From contig NZ_AP017928.1 in assembly GCF_003584645.1 (NCBI RefSeq), positions 4,788,833 through 4,852,832 on the forward strand: 64,000 nt of DNA. Direction: 5' to 3'. Made by a program: the position numbers and the translations under genes. Every line of letters starts with the position of its first letter. Within the stretch, counting starts at the first letter, position 1. This DNA is from Methylocaldum marinum (GTDB taxonomy: Bacteria > Pseudomonadota > Gammaproteobacteria > Methylococcales > Methylococcaceae). The notes under the pieces are model-generated. The model was not told the origin of the DNA. It searched no databases and was given only the letters and a program-made list of their open reading frames with translations. This document shows positions 43,511 to 52,119 of this stretch, piece after piece.

Positions 43511-45466
43511 GTGCACGATCTATCTTTGCTGATCAACATTGCCGCCGCCTTGGGCGTCGCTTTCGTCGGCGGACTCGTTTTCCGCCGCATGGGGCTTCCC
43601 ACCCTCGTCGGTTACCTCCTGGCCGGGGTTGCCATCGGTCCTTTCAGCCCCGGCTTTGTCGGCGATCCCCACACCATCAATCAGCTTGCGGAATTGGGCG
43701 TCATCTTTCTGATGTTCGGCGTCGGCTTGCATTTCTCCTTCCGGAGTCTTTGGCAAGTCCGCGATATCGCTATCGTGGGCGCGCTCGGACAGATGGCGAC
43801 GACGGCTGTACTGGGCTATCTGCTGAGCCAGTGGTGGGGCTGGCCGCCTTTTTCCGGCGTCGTGCTGGGATTGGCGATCTCGGTGGCCAGCACCATCGTG
43901 CTGCTTCGGGGACTGATGGACAACGGCTTGCTGAACACATCCCATGGCCAAGTCGCCGTCGGTTGGCTGGTGATGGAGGATTTGGCAACCGTGTTGATCC
44001 TGCTGATCCTACCGACGCTGGTCCCTACGGAAAACGGATTCGATTGGCGGGCGTTGGGGTTCACCGTGCTGGCGGCCGTGGGATTCTTGATGTTCATGGT
44101 GTTTGTCGGAGCCCGCCTGATCCCCTGGCTTCTGATGTGGGTCGCCCATACCCGCTCGCGCGAACTCTTCATTCTGGTCAATCTGACGACGGCTTTAGGT
44201 ATTGCCTTGGGGTCCACCGAACTGTTCGGGGTTTCGTTGGCGCTGGGAGCCTTCATGGCTGGCGCCGTGATCAGCGAATCGCCGCTCAGTCACCAAATCG
44301 CGGCGGATCTGTTGCCGTTCCGGGAAGCCTTTTCCGTCCTGTTCTTCGTGTCCATCGGCATGCTGTTGGACCCGCATTACCTGCTGGACAACATCGGCCC
44401 GGTTCTCTTGCTGACCGGTTTTATCGTGTTCGGAAAGTCCACCGTGACCGCCTTGTGGGCCTTCCTGTTTCCCCGACCCGCGAGAACCGCGCTGATCGTC
44501 GCGGCCGGTACCAGCCAAATCGGTGAATTCTCGTTCATCCTGGGTCAGGCCGGACTGGCCTTGGGGCTCCTGGAAAAGGATCAGTATTCGTTGATCTTGG
44601 CCGGGGCGCTCCTGTCCATCGTGATCAACCCGCTCATGTTCCGTCTGGTCGGATTTGCGGAACGGGGCCTGCAGTGGGTTTCGCCGCTGTGGAAACTGCT
44701 CGATCGTTTCGGGCGGCACCTCACCACTATCGATGCACCGCTGGCCGGCCATATCGTCATCGTAGGCTGCGGGCGGGTCGGCCGGCATATTGCCGAAGTC
44801 GCGGAATATCTGGGGCTTCCCTACTTGGTCGTCGAATCGGACGCCGAAAGGGCTCATGTCTTGGACCAGAGAGGCGTGCGTACGCTGCTGGGCGATGCCG
44901 CCAATTCCGAGGTACTGGCCCACGCCGCGCTGGACCGCGCCCGTCTATTGGTGGTGACGCTGCCGGACGAGGCTGCCAGCGAATTGACGGTGGCGGCAGG
45001 GCGGGATCTGGCGCCGAACCTGCCGATCATCGCCCGCGCCGCCACGCGGGACGGCGTGCAGCGCCTGGCCGAGTTGGGCGCGCAGCACGTCATTCACCCC
45101 GAACTGGAAGGCGGATTGCAACTGGTCCGGCATGCCTTGCTCCAACTGGGATTTTCCATGGAGGATGTCCGCCGCTACGCCGAATCGGTGCGCCGCGACC
45201 ACTACGCCGCCTTGGCGAATAGCAGCGAAGAGCAGCGGCTGCTCCGAGCGTCATTCGATAGAGCCGACCTCGTTCAGGTCGCCTGGCTGCGTCTGCCGCG
45301 AGACAGCCCCTGGACGGGACGAGCTTGGGAAGAGACCGCCCTGGCCACCCGGACAGGAGCAGCCTTGGCGACGATCCTGCGTGACGTTCATTCGGTAAAC
45401 GATGGATTCGAATGGAAGAAGCATCTAACGGGGGCAGCGGCTCTCGGCATAGATAGGACGCGCTGA
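43511..45466 (+). CDS. KefB/YbaL-like monovalent cation:proton antiporter
   Basis: A 651-residue CPA2-family transporter. The N-terminal part (about 1-390) has 12-13 membrane helices with the GVGLHFSFRSL, STIVLLRGLMD and GTSQIGEFSFILGQAGLALGLL segments. The C-terminal TrkA-N (RCK) Rossmann domain begins with HIVIVGCGRVGRHIAEVAEYLGLPYLVVE (about 410-440). The last 90 residues hold no further clear domain. It exchanges K+ or another cation for H+; the exact ion is not predictable. The start is GTG at 43511, followed at once by the first helix. No ancillary KefF/KefG gene is adjacent. Confidence 0.9.
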   Translation: MHDLSLLINIAAALGVAFVGGLVFRRMGLPTLVGYLLAGVAIGPFSPGFVGDPHTINQLAELGVIFLMFGVGLHFSFRSLWQVRDIAIVGALGQMATTAVLGYLLSQWWGWPPFSGVVLGLAISVASTIVLLRGLMDNGLLNTSHGQVAVGWLVMEDLATVLILLILPTLVPTENGFDWRALGFTVLAAVGFLMFMVFVGARLIPWLLMWVAHTRSRELFILVNLTTALGIALGSTELFGVSLALGAFMAGAVISESPLSHQIAADLLPFREAFSVLFFVSIGMLLDPHYLLDNIGPVLLLTGFIVFGKSTVTALWAFLFPRPARTALIVAAGTSQIGEFSFILGQAGLALGLLEKDQYSLILAGALLSIVINPLMFRLVGFAERGLQWVSPLWKLLDRFGRHLTTIDAPLAGHIVIVGCGRVGRHIAEVAEYLGLPYLVVESDAERAHVLDQRGVRTLLGDAANSEVLAHAALDRARLLVVTLPDEAASELTVAAGRDLAPNLPIIARAATRDGVQRLAELGAQHVIHPELEGGLQLVRHALLQLGFSMEDVRRYAESVRRDHYAALANSSEEQRLLRASFDRADLVQVAWLRLPRDSPWTGRAWEETALATRTGAALATILRDVHSVNDGFEWKKHLTGAAALGIDRTR

Positions 45467-45487
45467 GATGTGACAGATCGGCAGGGC

Positions 45488-45617
45488 GAGGCCGATTCAG
45501 TCGCCTCATCCGTGAGACTCGCTCTTCGGGCCGTGCTTCGCGCGTTCCGGCTGACCAAAGCCATCCCTGGCTTTGACTCTAGGGCAAACTTCGTTTGGGC
45601 CGTTCTGCTCCCGGCCC
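45488..45617. repeat. Array 3 of consecutive short hairpins
   Basis: Perfect hairpins in a row: GAGGC/GCCTC near 45487-45506; CAAAGCCA/TGGCTTTG at 45556-45575 with loop TCCC; CAAAC/GTTTG at 45585-45597 with loop TTC; GGGCCG/CGGCCC at 45597-45617. Loops TCCC and TTC also occur in the array at 51329. Confidence 0.55.
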
Positions 45618-45632
45618 TGGTTGTCTGCGGCT

Positions 45633-45964
45633 TCTAGAGCATTTTCTAATCAGCCGTACGGCATTGTTGAATCCTCCCGTATGGCGCGCCCGAGCATCGT
45701 CGGTTGGAGGCGGAACTGCCCGAAGGGGCACGCGAGGGATCGCGTGCGGCGACAGAGGCATGGGGACGTGCCTTCTGTCGCCCCCGGCTCCAGCCGGCGA
45801 CGCGCAGGATCAGCGCGCCATCCGGGTGCCTTTTCTTTTGGTTACTTTTCTTTGGGCACGCAAAGAAAAGTAACTCGCCCGCGGGGCGAGACCCGCTTCA
45901 AAACTCACTTGCTGCCGAAGGCAGCTTCCTTTTCGAGCGTACATCGGCGATGAAAACGCTCTAA
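45633..45964. mobile_element. Putative MITE-like unit bounded by inverted TTAGAG motifs
   Basis: A left end TCTAGAGCATTTTCTAATCA and an inverted right end (reading leftwards from 45964: TTAGAGCGTTTTCATCGCCG) enclose 332 bp without coding content. The same end motif stands alone at 41948, 42195 and 52267. A perfect 14-bp hairpin lies inside. Confidence 0.4.
45841..45874. repeat. Perfect 14-bp hairpin
   Basis: GTTACTTTTCTTTG (45841-45854), loop GGCACG, CAAAGAAAAGTAAC (45861-45874). It is a widespread intergenic hairpin in Xanthomonas and Pseudomonas relatives, as far as I recall; its role is not established. Confidence 0.7.
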
Positions 45965-46254
45965 TTTTCATGGTCGGCAAGAAGCTTCTCCAGCCGTTCA
46001 ACGCGTTCCTCCGTCATCTGGGATTGGCATGCCGTGTCGAATGCTGACTTCCACATGCGCACACCTCCCTCGGTTTCACCGACCAGCGCACACTCCGCAT
46101 CTCTGAATTTGATCCAGGCCCGCTGTGCCGCTATGAGTGCTGTCCTTGGGAAATTGTCCGGCTCATCTGATGGCATGGATCGAAGCAGCTTCTGGTAAAC
46201 CTCGTTGAGGCGTTTATCAGCGGCGGCGAGACTTACTTGCGCGGAACGTCCCAT
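45961..46254 (-). pseudogene. lprI-like gene, 3' part, split by an IS
   Basis: The frame ending at 45961 encodes the C-terminal part of an LprI-N/DUF1311 domain: AAADKRLNEVYQKLL, IAAQRAWIKFRDAEC, TACQSQMTEERVERLEKLL. The Trp/Cys pattern RAWxxFRDxEC is the family hallmark. The sequence breaks at the 4-bp CCAT duplication (46251-46254). The 5' part lies at 47551-47653. Joining the parts after removing one CCAT gives a continuous 130-residue exported protein, so the gene was intact just before the insertion. Confidence 0.85.
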
Positions 46255-47550
46255 GGGCACCTCGAAAAACCTCCTTGGTCTGCGCGCGCCCGGTAAAATA
46301 GGACCTGTAGCCAATCAGTGTGTTGAGTCCCAGACATGACCAAACCGAAGATGCCAAAGTCTCCGAAGAGCGCGATCAAACCCGATCTGTTTGCGGCCGA
46401 TTTGCGCAAGCAGAAGATCGACCGGATGGGCGATCCGCTGGTGGCCTTCGAGACCCACATCGACTTTGCGGCGCTTGCCGCGGACGTGGATCAGGCGGCG
46501 CCCCGACCGGTCAGCCCGCAAGGCGGTCGTCCGCCGTTTCCCACCGAAACGATGGTGCGCATCCTGTTTCTCAAGCGGGTCAACAATCTCTCGGACGAGC
46601 AGATGGAATACCAGTTGCTTGATCGGATGAGTTACCAGCGCTTCTGCGGGCTGATGGACTCGGCCAGCATCCCGGACCGCACCACGATGTGGACCTTCGA
46701 GAACCGCATCGGCGAGGTCGGCGCCCAGGCGCTGTTCGACGGCATCGAGCGGCAGTTGCTCAAGCATGGCTACATCGCCCGCGGGGGGCATATCATCGAC
46801 GCCACCCTGGTGCCTGCGCCAAAGCAGCACTTCAGCAAGGACGATAAGGAGATGCTGAAGGAAGGCGCGATGCCGGCGGACTGGAGCCCGGCCAAGCGGC
46901 GGCAAAAAGACCTGGACGCCACCTGGACCAAGAAGCACGGCAAGAGCCACCACGGCTACAAGCTCTCCATCAACGTGGACAAGCGCTACAAGGTTATCCG
47001 CAAGATCGAGACCGGCACCGCCGCTACTCATGACAGCCAGCACTTTGAGGCGGTGTTGAACACTAGCAACACCAGCCGGGACGTCTATGCCGACAAGGGC
47101 TATCCGAGTGCGGAACGGGAAGCCCAGCTCCAGGAAGCGGGTTATCGCAACCACATCCAGCGCAAGGGCCAGCGCAACCATCCGCTGTCCGAACGGCAGA
47201 AACAACGTAATCAACGCATCGCCCGGGTCCGAGCACGGGTCGAGCATCCCTTCGCCGCCATCGCACAAATGGGCGGCAAGTTTATTCGCACCATCGGCCA
47301 GGCGAGGGCGAACTTTGCCATGACGATGATGGCGGCCAGCTATAACCTGAAGCGGCTGGTTTACCTGAAACAGGCGGGTGTCGTGGCCTTTTGAGGCCCA
47401 CCCTCGCCCGAAAGGCCCCCAACGCGGGCGATTCGGGGAAAATGAAAAGTGAAATGGCGACAAGAGCGTGAGGGAGTCGGCTCGTGTGCCCGCCCGGTCA
47501 AAAAATTAGAGCCGGGTTTTCATCAAAATTCAGGGTTTTTCGAGGTGCCC
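46255..47550 (+). mobile_element. Intact IS5-like insertion sequence, 1296 bp
   Basis: Terminal inverted repeats GGGCACCTCGAAAAACC (46255-46271) and its exact complement (47534-47550) are 17 bp long. A 4-bp target duplication, CCAT, flanks them (46251-46254 and 47551-47554). One transposase gene fills it. It interrupts an lprI-like gene that can be restored in frame, so the insertion is recent. Confidence 0.93.
46336..47394 (+). CDS. IS5-family DDE transposase
   Basis: A 352-residue transposase with an N-terminal helical DNA-binding region (about 1-130, with the LFLKRVNNLSDEQMEYQLLDR segment) and a DDE core. The first Asp is in HIIDATLVPAP, the second in YADKGYPSAE and the Glu in RARVEHPFAAI. 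These motif contexts are typical of the IS5 group. The frame is intact and ends at the normal place near the right end of the element, so it is probably active. Confidence 0.92.
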   Translation: MTKPKMPKSPKSAIKPDLFAADLRKQKIDRMGDPLVAFETHIDFAALAADVDQAAPRPVSPQGGRPPFPTETMVRILFLKRVNNLSDEQMEYQLLDRMSYQRFCGLMDSASIPDRTTMWTFENRIGEVGAQALFDGIERQLLKHGYIARGGHIIDATLVPAPKQHFSKDDKEMLKEGAMPADWSPAKRRQKDLDATWTKKHGKSHHGYKLSINVDKRYKVIRKIETGTAATHDSQHFEAVLNTSNTSRDVYADKGYPSAEREAQLQEAGYRNHIQRKGQRNHPLSERQKQRNQRIARVRARVEHPFAAIAQMGGKFIRTIGQARANFAMTMMAASYNLKRLVYLKQAGVVAF

Positions 47551-47653
47551 CCATGTGCATCGCGCTGCCTTCTGGCCAGTCCTCGGGGCGGTGATTGTCT
47601 GCGAGCGCAGTGGCTGGAATCGCGAGCAGTGCAATAGAAAGATGCCGAATCAT
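47551..47653 (-). pseudogene. lprI-like gene, 5' part with signal peptide, split by an IS
   Basis: The ATG at 47653 (complement) has an AGGAGG ribosome binding site and encodes MIRHLSIALLAIPATALADN, a signal peptide, followed by a short linker, before meeting the IS end. Without the IS, the linker continues as HMGRSAQVSLAAADK in the frame of the 3' part. LprI-type proteins are periplasmic; members of this family include lysozyme inhibitors. Confidence 0.82.
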
Positions 47654-47743
47654 GCAGACCTCCTAGTGCCTAAGCGCCAGAGTTCACCGGGCCAATAGAG
47701 TGCGACGGAATTGCCGTTCGGTGCAGCGCAGGGTTGGGCGTTT

Positions 47744-47774
47744 TGGGTTTCGCTTCGCTCCACCCATCCGGCGT
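47744..47774 (-). repeat. REP-A copy, inverted
   Basis: TGGGTTTCGCTTCGCTCCAC then CCATCCGGCG. It differs from the RAYT-flanking copy at a few bases. No RAYT gene is near, so it is a dispersed copy. Confidence 0.75.
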
Positions 47775-47843
47775 CGGCTTCAGCGAACGGAGTTGAAAAC
47801 GGTTTCGTTTCTGTTATCACGCTGGAATCCGTTTTTGATGGTG

Positions 47844-48589
47844 TTAGAGAACCTGTGTGCCGTTAGCCCCGCTCACGATGGAGATTACCGAACAAGGCGC
47901 ACCCGGTTCCCAGTGACTTGGTGTTCGTCGGCTTTCCGGAACCGAATCTCGATAGTTGAAGGTTTTTACATCGATTACTTCGTTCAGCCGGAACTGTTCG
48001 TCTTCCGAAGGTGAAGGATTCGGAACGATCCGCATGGGCATCACGTTGGCGAGGCAATGGGTCGCGAATCCCCGATTGTTCCACGCAACCCACTTACCCC
48101 TAGATAAGAGGCCGAGATTCGGAAATCAATGCTCTTTGCCGGCTCCGCTCGGAGAGCCGCGGCGACTTCGACTTTTCGTTTTGAGGCAATCCACCCGGGC
48201 GAGTCACCGTAGTTGGTCTGGAAGTGTTCATTGTACTTGAACTGCGAGAAAAGCAGAGAAGTAGGCATTGCACTGCCGCCGTACAGTGCTCCGTTCTTCA
48301 TGATGGACCGGGTCTCGTTGCCGATGTCCTCATTCTTCAGCAGGACGAGTTCTCGGCCTCTGATCCGGCGTTTGATTTCGTCGAGCCATGCTTGCCGATA
48401 GATTTCGGAAATCTGGTACCAGGCGTTAGGCGAGCCCGTCTTGAACAGACACTCCATCAAGTCCTTACCCAGTGCGTTGTAGATGGCCATGTCTTGCGCC
48501 GAAACGCCGGACTAATTCTTTGCGGTCTTCAACGTGTTTGCAAAGTTGAATACGGCTTCATCACTATATTTATACTCAATCTCCGGCAT
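47844..48589 (-). pseudogene. Decayed gene of unknown function (amber codon plus frameshift)
   Basis: An ATG at 48589 with an AGAGGAG ribosome binding site starts a frame, MPEIEYKYSDEAVFNFANTL onward, that meets TAG at codon 26 and continues in the same frame to 48041. Near 48100-48150 the reading would shift to a second frame, from about KWVAWNNRGFATH to SGANGTQVL, ending at 47844. Both frames have protein-like composition. I do not recognise the family. Without these two lesions the product would be about 245 residues with no signal peptide. Confidence 0.55.
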
Positions 48590-48676
48590 GGGGCTCCTCT
48601 TGTTAGGGTTTGTTGGTATATGAATTGTGTCCACATGGGGAGGTGGTCGGCTCGATGTACGGGTTAGAGCGCATCA

Positions 48677-49636
48677 TCAGTACCACGTGGAAATAGAGTA
48701 CCGAGCCGTACCTACCATGGCCGTGTATTCGAGAACAAAGTACTTCGGTCTACGTAGTATCCTGCTAACGTAGGACGCGGTATGCGAAAAGAACTCTCTC
48801 TGCATCGGCTGGGAAGCAGGCATACACGTCTTACCGGATTGACAACCGCAGATCACGATCATATTCAAGGGGGCTTCCGACGCGTCGAGCCGCCGCGCGA
48901 TATCGACCATGTACTTCGAGCCCTGCCCGCCGAAGAAAACGAGGACTGTCGGAAGATCTCTTCGCAATTCCAATTCTTCGAGAGCATTCGCCGAATCGGT
49001 ATCGGTGGGTGCGAAAAAAGACGGGTGAACCGGCATACCCCGGAGCGGAAAGACATGAGATTCCGGCACGCCGCTTTGCAAGGCTTGCTGCACGAGCCGA
49101 TCGGTGCCGCACAAGTAGTAGGACATCAAGGCCGGATCGAACCAGTACCGGCGGTAAAACTCTTCGAAATCGACCGGAATCGTCACGCAGCGCACTTCCG
49201 GGCTACTCTCGCGGGCGGCGGCGAAAATGATTCCGTTGCAAAGAGGAATCGTCGAGATCACGACATGCGGCGCTGCGTGTTTCCAAAACGCGGCAAGGCG
49301 TGGGGCCGCCGGCTGCATCAAGGTCATCAATCCCCTTCCGAGCGCGATGTACTGCCGCAAACCGATCATCGTTTCCCATTGGAGACCCGTGTTGTAAAGC
49401 GTAATGCCCGCTCGAGTGAGCCAATCCAACAAAGGAAAATGGGAAAAAATCAGGTCGGTGTTGACCGTCCGAACATCGGCTTCGGGAAGAGAGCGTTGCA
49501 GTTCGGCCTGTAGAGCCATGGCTACGCCCTTGTGGGCGCCCCCGCCGTCGAAATAAACGATGTCGACTTTTTTGCCTTCGCCATCCTCGGTAACAGGCCT
49601 CTCGTGAACCGATGAAATCTCAAAGGTTTTCGTCAT
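48677..49636 (-). CDS. MGDG-synthase-like glycosyltransferase, C-terminus probably truncated
   Basis: About 319 residues. The N-terminal part fits the MGDG_synth domain of GT28 glycolipid glycosyltransferases: VDIVYFDGGGAHKGVAMAL, HFPLLDWLTRAGITLYN, MVASTIP-like HVVISTIPLCNG, and the FGGQGSKYMVDIARRL beginning of the GT28 C-terminal half. The nucleotide-sugar site of the C-terminal domain is missing: after NMIVICG the sequence no longer fits, and it stops about 55 residues later, about 60-80 residues short. This suggests a frameshift or truncation near 48840. The start at 49636 has GGAAGG upstream; 49663 is an alternative. A substrate cannot be named. Confidence 0.6.
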   Translation of the reverse strand: MTKTFEISSVHERPVTEDGEGKKVDIVYFDGGGAHKGVAMALQAELQRSLPEADVRTVNTDLIFSHFPLLDWLTRAGITLYNTGLQWETMIGLRQYIALGRGLMTLMQPAAPRLAAFWKHAAPHVVISTIPLCNGIIFAAARESSPEVRCVTIPVDFEEFYRRYWFDPALMSYYLCGTDRLVQQALQSGVPESHVFPLRGMPVHPSFFAPTDTDSANALEELELRRDLPTVLVFFGGQGSKYMVDIARRLDASEAPLNMIVICGCQSGKTCMPASQPMQREFFSHTASYVSRILRRPKYFVLEYTAMVGTARYSISTWY

Positions 49637-49967
49637 GAGGCACCTTCCGTGTACCGCGATCACTCTTCGATTTTGTACAGCCGCCCGGTACGTCCTGGCC
49701 TTTTCTCTCGGTATGCGTTTTCTTGCGCAATTCCGCGTTTCATGAGCGAGCGTCCGTGCACCATCTGTAAGACGATCACGCTAGCGTTTTGCAGCACTAT
49801 GTGTCGTTTTCTGTGAATTAGGACCTCATGCGGAAGGGTTTGTTTGCGAGACCGGACCGTCGAGATTCGCCCGAGAAACCGGCTTACGATGCGATAAGTT
49901 TCGTTGACGCTCCATCCATCCCGCCGTGCCGACGCCTTTCGTGTTCGCCGATTCACCCGATTGCTTG
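49637..49967. other. Intergenic region
   Basis: About 330 bp between the glycosyltransferase and dioxygenase genes, both on the minus strand. A 98-residue basic frame (49660-49956) is present but its composition is not convincing and it lacks a good ribosome binding site. I see nothing else. Confidence 0.35.
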
Positions 49968-50768
49968 TCAGGAAAAGGCAAACGCCAGCATGCTGATCGA
50001 ACCCAGCTCTATACCTTCGGTAATGAATCGGAGGTCGTCTCCAGGCTGGCTCGCGCCCAGGACGTACAACAGCGGCGAGTAATGATCCGGCGTCGGCACG
50101 GCGAGTAGAGCCCGAGGGTCGAGCCGCTCATAGTCGATCAATGACGTATGGTCCCCATTGACAAGACATTCGCGCACGCGTTCGTCGAAACGCAACGCCC
50201 AGTCATAGGGCGGCGCGTCATCGTACCAGTTCACCGTCCGCAGATTGTGTACGGTGTTGCCGCTGCCCATGATCAGCACGCCTTCGTCGCGCAATGCCGC
50301 CAATTTCCGGCCAAGCTGAAAGTGAAACAGGGGCGGCTTGGTCCCATCGATGCTCAACTGCACGACGGGAATTTCGGCCCGCGGGAAGACATGCGCAAGC
50401 ACCGACCAGACGCCATGATCCAGCCCCCGGTTCCGGTCCAGCGTGACGGCGAGCGGCGACAACAATTCCGCTATGCGCTGTGCCAGTTCGGGAGAGCCCG
50501 GCGCGGCGTATTCTACTTCGTACAAGGTCTGCGGAAAGCCGCCGAAATCGTGAATCGTGTGCGGCGCGGCCGTCGCGGTGACGGCGGTGCCGTAGATATA
50601 CCAGTGCGCCGAAATGCAGAGTACGGCTGACGGCGGGTGTTGCAGTGTCTGCCTTCCGAATGATGCCCAGGCATCGGTATGCCGATTGTGCTTCAGCGTG
50701 TTCATCGGGCTGCCGTGACCAAAAAATACAGCGGGTTGTGGATAGGTGGTCGCGGTTACAGAGTTCAT
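49968..50768 (-). CDS. ygiD: 4,5-DOPA-extradiol-dioxygenase-like protein (YgiD/LigB type)
   Basis: A 266-residue non-heme iron/zinc dioxygenase of the LigB superfamily. Metal ligands are visible: His in FFGHGSPMN, His in CISAHWY, His in LDHGVWSVL, and GSGNTVHNLR near residue 180. The closing PTPDHYSPLLYVLGA is typical of YgiD. The family opens catechol-type rings, with L-DOPA as a test substrate; the natural substrate is not known. The length is normal and the gene looks intact. Confidence 0.9.
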   Translation of the reverse strand: MNSVTATTYPQPAVFFGHGSPMNTLKHNRHTDAWASFGRQTLQHPPSAVLCISAHWYIYGTAVTATAAPHTIHDFGGFPQTLYEVEYAAPGSPELAQRIAELLSPLAVTLDRNRGLDHGVWSVLAHVFPRAEIPVVQLSIDGTKPPLFHFQLGRKLAALRDEGVLIMGSGNTVHNLRTVNWYDDAPPYDWALRFDERVRECLVNGDHTSLIDYERLDPRALLAVPTPDHYSPLLYVLGASQPGDDLRFITEGIELGSISMLAFAFS

Positions 50769-51025
50769 GAGCAGACTCCCGGGAAACTTGGCGGTGGGTC
50801 AGTGTACGGTATTTTCGCGTCTTCGTTAGACCAATCCATCGGAACAGAAGATTCGATGGACTTGATCGCCCATGGGCGATGAAAAACCCCATTGGGCAGG
50901 GTTGTGGTCGATGTTGGATAGGGCGCTATCGGCTCTGCGAACGGCGAGGGCAGTTGACCTGCGGAAACTCGCGTCGGGGCGTGTTACGGCTAGGTATTGC
51001 GCCTCAACGCGGGGGCGTTGATTAC

Positions 51026-51330
51026 TTAACCCGAGTTGCCACCTAAGCGAGCCTGGGCGATGAATCCGAGGGCGCAGGCGATGACGAGGCACGCCAACGT
51101 CAATTCAAAGCCCCGCGCCGTGACGGAATGGATGTGTTGAGGCAGCAGGCGCTCGATCAGGCTGCCCGTGGTCTCGACGGCCTTGCGTGCCTTGGCCATC
51201 CGTCAGGGCAGGTTCCAGGGGACGGCTGGAGTTCACCTGGCGCAAGGCGATCAGGAATAGGCGCGCCTTCCTGGGCAGATCTTCGTAGACGTGGTCGTTG
51301 TCGGCAGGGATTGCTCGCCCCTTCTCTGAG
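51026..51330 (-). pseudogene. Transposase remnant (C-terminal part, frameshifted)
   Basis: Reading leftwards from about 51305, a frame gives NDHVYEDLPRKARLFLIALR, then after a frameshift near 51197 MAKARKAVETTGSLIERLLP and QHIHSVTARGFELTLACLVI before a TAA at 51026. The pattern is that of a DDE transposase C-terminus (the RKxxETxxSxxxRLxP followed by ARGFEL), most like IS982-type elements, although the family is uncertain. The N-terminal part is missing. Hairpin array 2 abuts its upstream end. Confidence 0.55.
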
Positions 51331-51473
51331 GCTCGTCCTTCGGACGAGCCTGCGGCTGTCCAAAACCGTTCCCGACGGTTTTGTGCCGGACCAATCCGCC
51401 GGGAGCGGATTGGCACTGGCCCGACAAAACGGCAGGATTGCCATTTTGCGCGGCGAAGCCTCCCGAAGGGGAG
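51329..51473. repeat. Array 2 of five consecutive unrelated hairpins
   Basis: (1) 51329-51351, arms AGGCTCGTCC, loop TTC. (2) 51361-51383, arms CAAAACCGT, loop TCCCG. (3) 51391-51413, arms CCAATCCGC, loop CGGGA. (4) 51425-51448, arms CAAAACGGCA with one mismatch, loop GGAT. (5) 51460-51473, arms CTCCC, loop GAAG. The centres are spaced about 30 bp apart. The stems differ, but loops TTC and TCCC/GGGA recur in the other arrays. Confidence 0.85.
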
Positions 51474-51657
51474 CGGACAGGAGTCAGCTCCGAGTGGTGC
51501 CGGGCAGGACAGCCCAGCGTGAATTCAGACGCCAAGGACGGCATGGGGCGGACCACATCCTTGTGGCCTAGATGCCGGCATGACGACCTAACTTAACGCA
51601 TTTGGGTAGGCCCGAGCGTAGCCCCAGCGAAGTCGAAAGGCGTAACCCGCCTTTATA

Positions 51658-52119
51658 CTAACGAAACCGTATGGCGCCGATTCTCGCATCGACGGCCGAC
51701 AGCAGCCTTCCGAGCGGGGTGCGGACCAATGCGAGGCCGAGTCCGACGCCGATGCTGTTGGCGAGGATATCGGCGGCGTCGAATGTGCGGTGACCGCTGA
51801 CTCCCTGAAGAAATTCGAGTCCGATGCCGAGGCAAAGGAAAAACGCCGGCCAGCGCCAATGAGGCTGAAACGCTTGGCCGAACCAATACATCAGCGAGCC
51901 GTAGGCCAGCGCGTGCTGGGCCTTGTCCCAGGTGAGCAATGGGGTCGGCGGTTCGAATCGGTCCGGCGTCAGGCTCAGCCAGACCACGGTGGCGACCATC
52001 AGCCAGCCTATGCCTTGCCAGATGCGGGCCAGGCGTAAAGGCGGGCGTGCCGAGCCGCTTTTTGCGAACCCGGGAGCGAGGTGTCCTATCGTTTTCCGAA
52101 ATCCTGTTTCGATGCGCAT
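51658..52119 (-). CDS. VanZ-family membrane protein
   Basis: A 153-residue protein with four membrane helices: WLMVATVVWLSLTP, ALAYGSLMYWFGQAF, PAFFLCLGIGLEFLQ and ADILANSIGVGLGLAL. The DKAQHALAYGSL and FLQGVSGHRTFDAADILANSIG motifs are the VanZ-like hallmarks. The family is named after a teicoplanin-resistance protein, but most members are of unknown function, so no resistance claim is made. There is no obvious partner gene next to it. Confidence 0.85.
   Translation of the reverse strand: MRIETGFRKTIGHLAPGFAKSGSARPPLRLARIWQGIGWLMVATVVWLSLTPDRFEPPTPLLTWDKAQHALAYGSLMYWFGQAFQPHWRWPAFFLCLGIGLEFLQGVSGHRTFDAADILANSIGVGLGLALVRTPLGRLLSAVDARIGAIRFR

Larger units (their letters stand above)
45467..45960. 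other. Intergenic region with hairpins and inverted motif pair
   Basis: About 490 bp with no credible gene. It contains hairpin array 3 (45488-45617), an inverted pair of TTAGAG-motif copies (45633-45664 and 45940-45964), and a strong hairpin (45841-45874). A 92-residue frame across it is low-complexity translation of the repeats. Confidence 0.6.

Noticed and set aside
45595..45873. 92-codon frame in the KefB downstream region
   Set aside because: It is a translation of repeat and hairpin sequence of a kind seen at many loci; no conserved protein.
49660..49956. 98-codon basic frame upstream of the glycosyltransferase
   Set aside because: Arg-rich composition, no good ribosome binding site, no recognisable family; it overlaps the alternative start of the downstream gene.
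51658..52119. Glycopeptide resistance role for the VanZ-like gene
   Set aside because: VanZ-like proteins are widespread and mostly of unknown function; no van genes are near.
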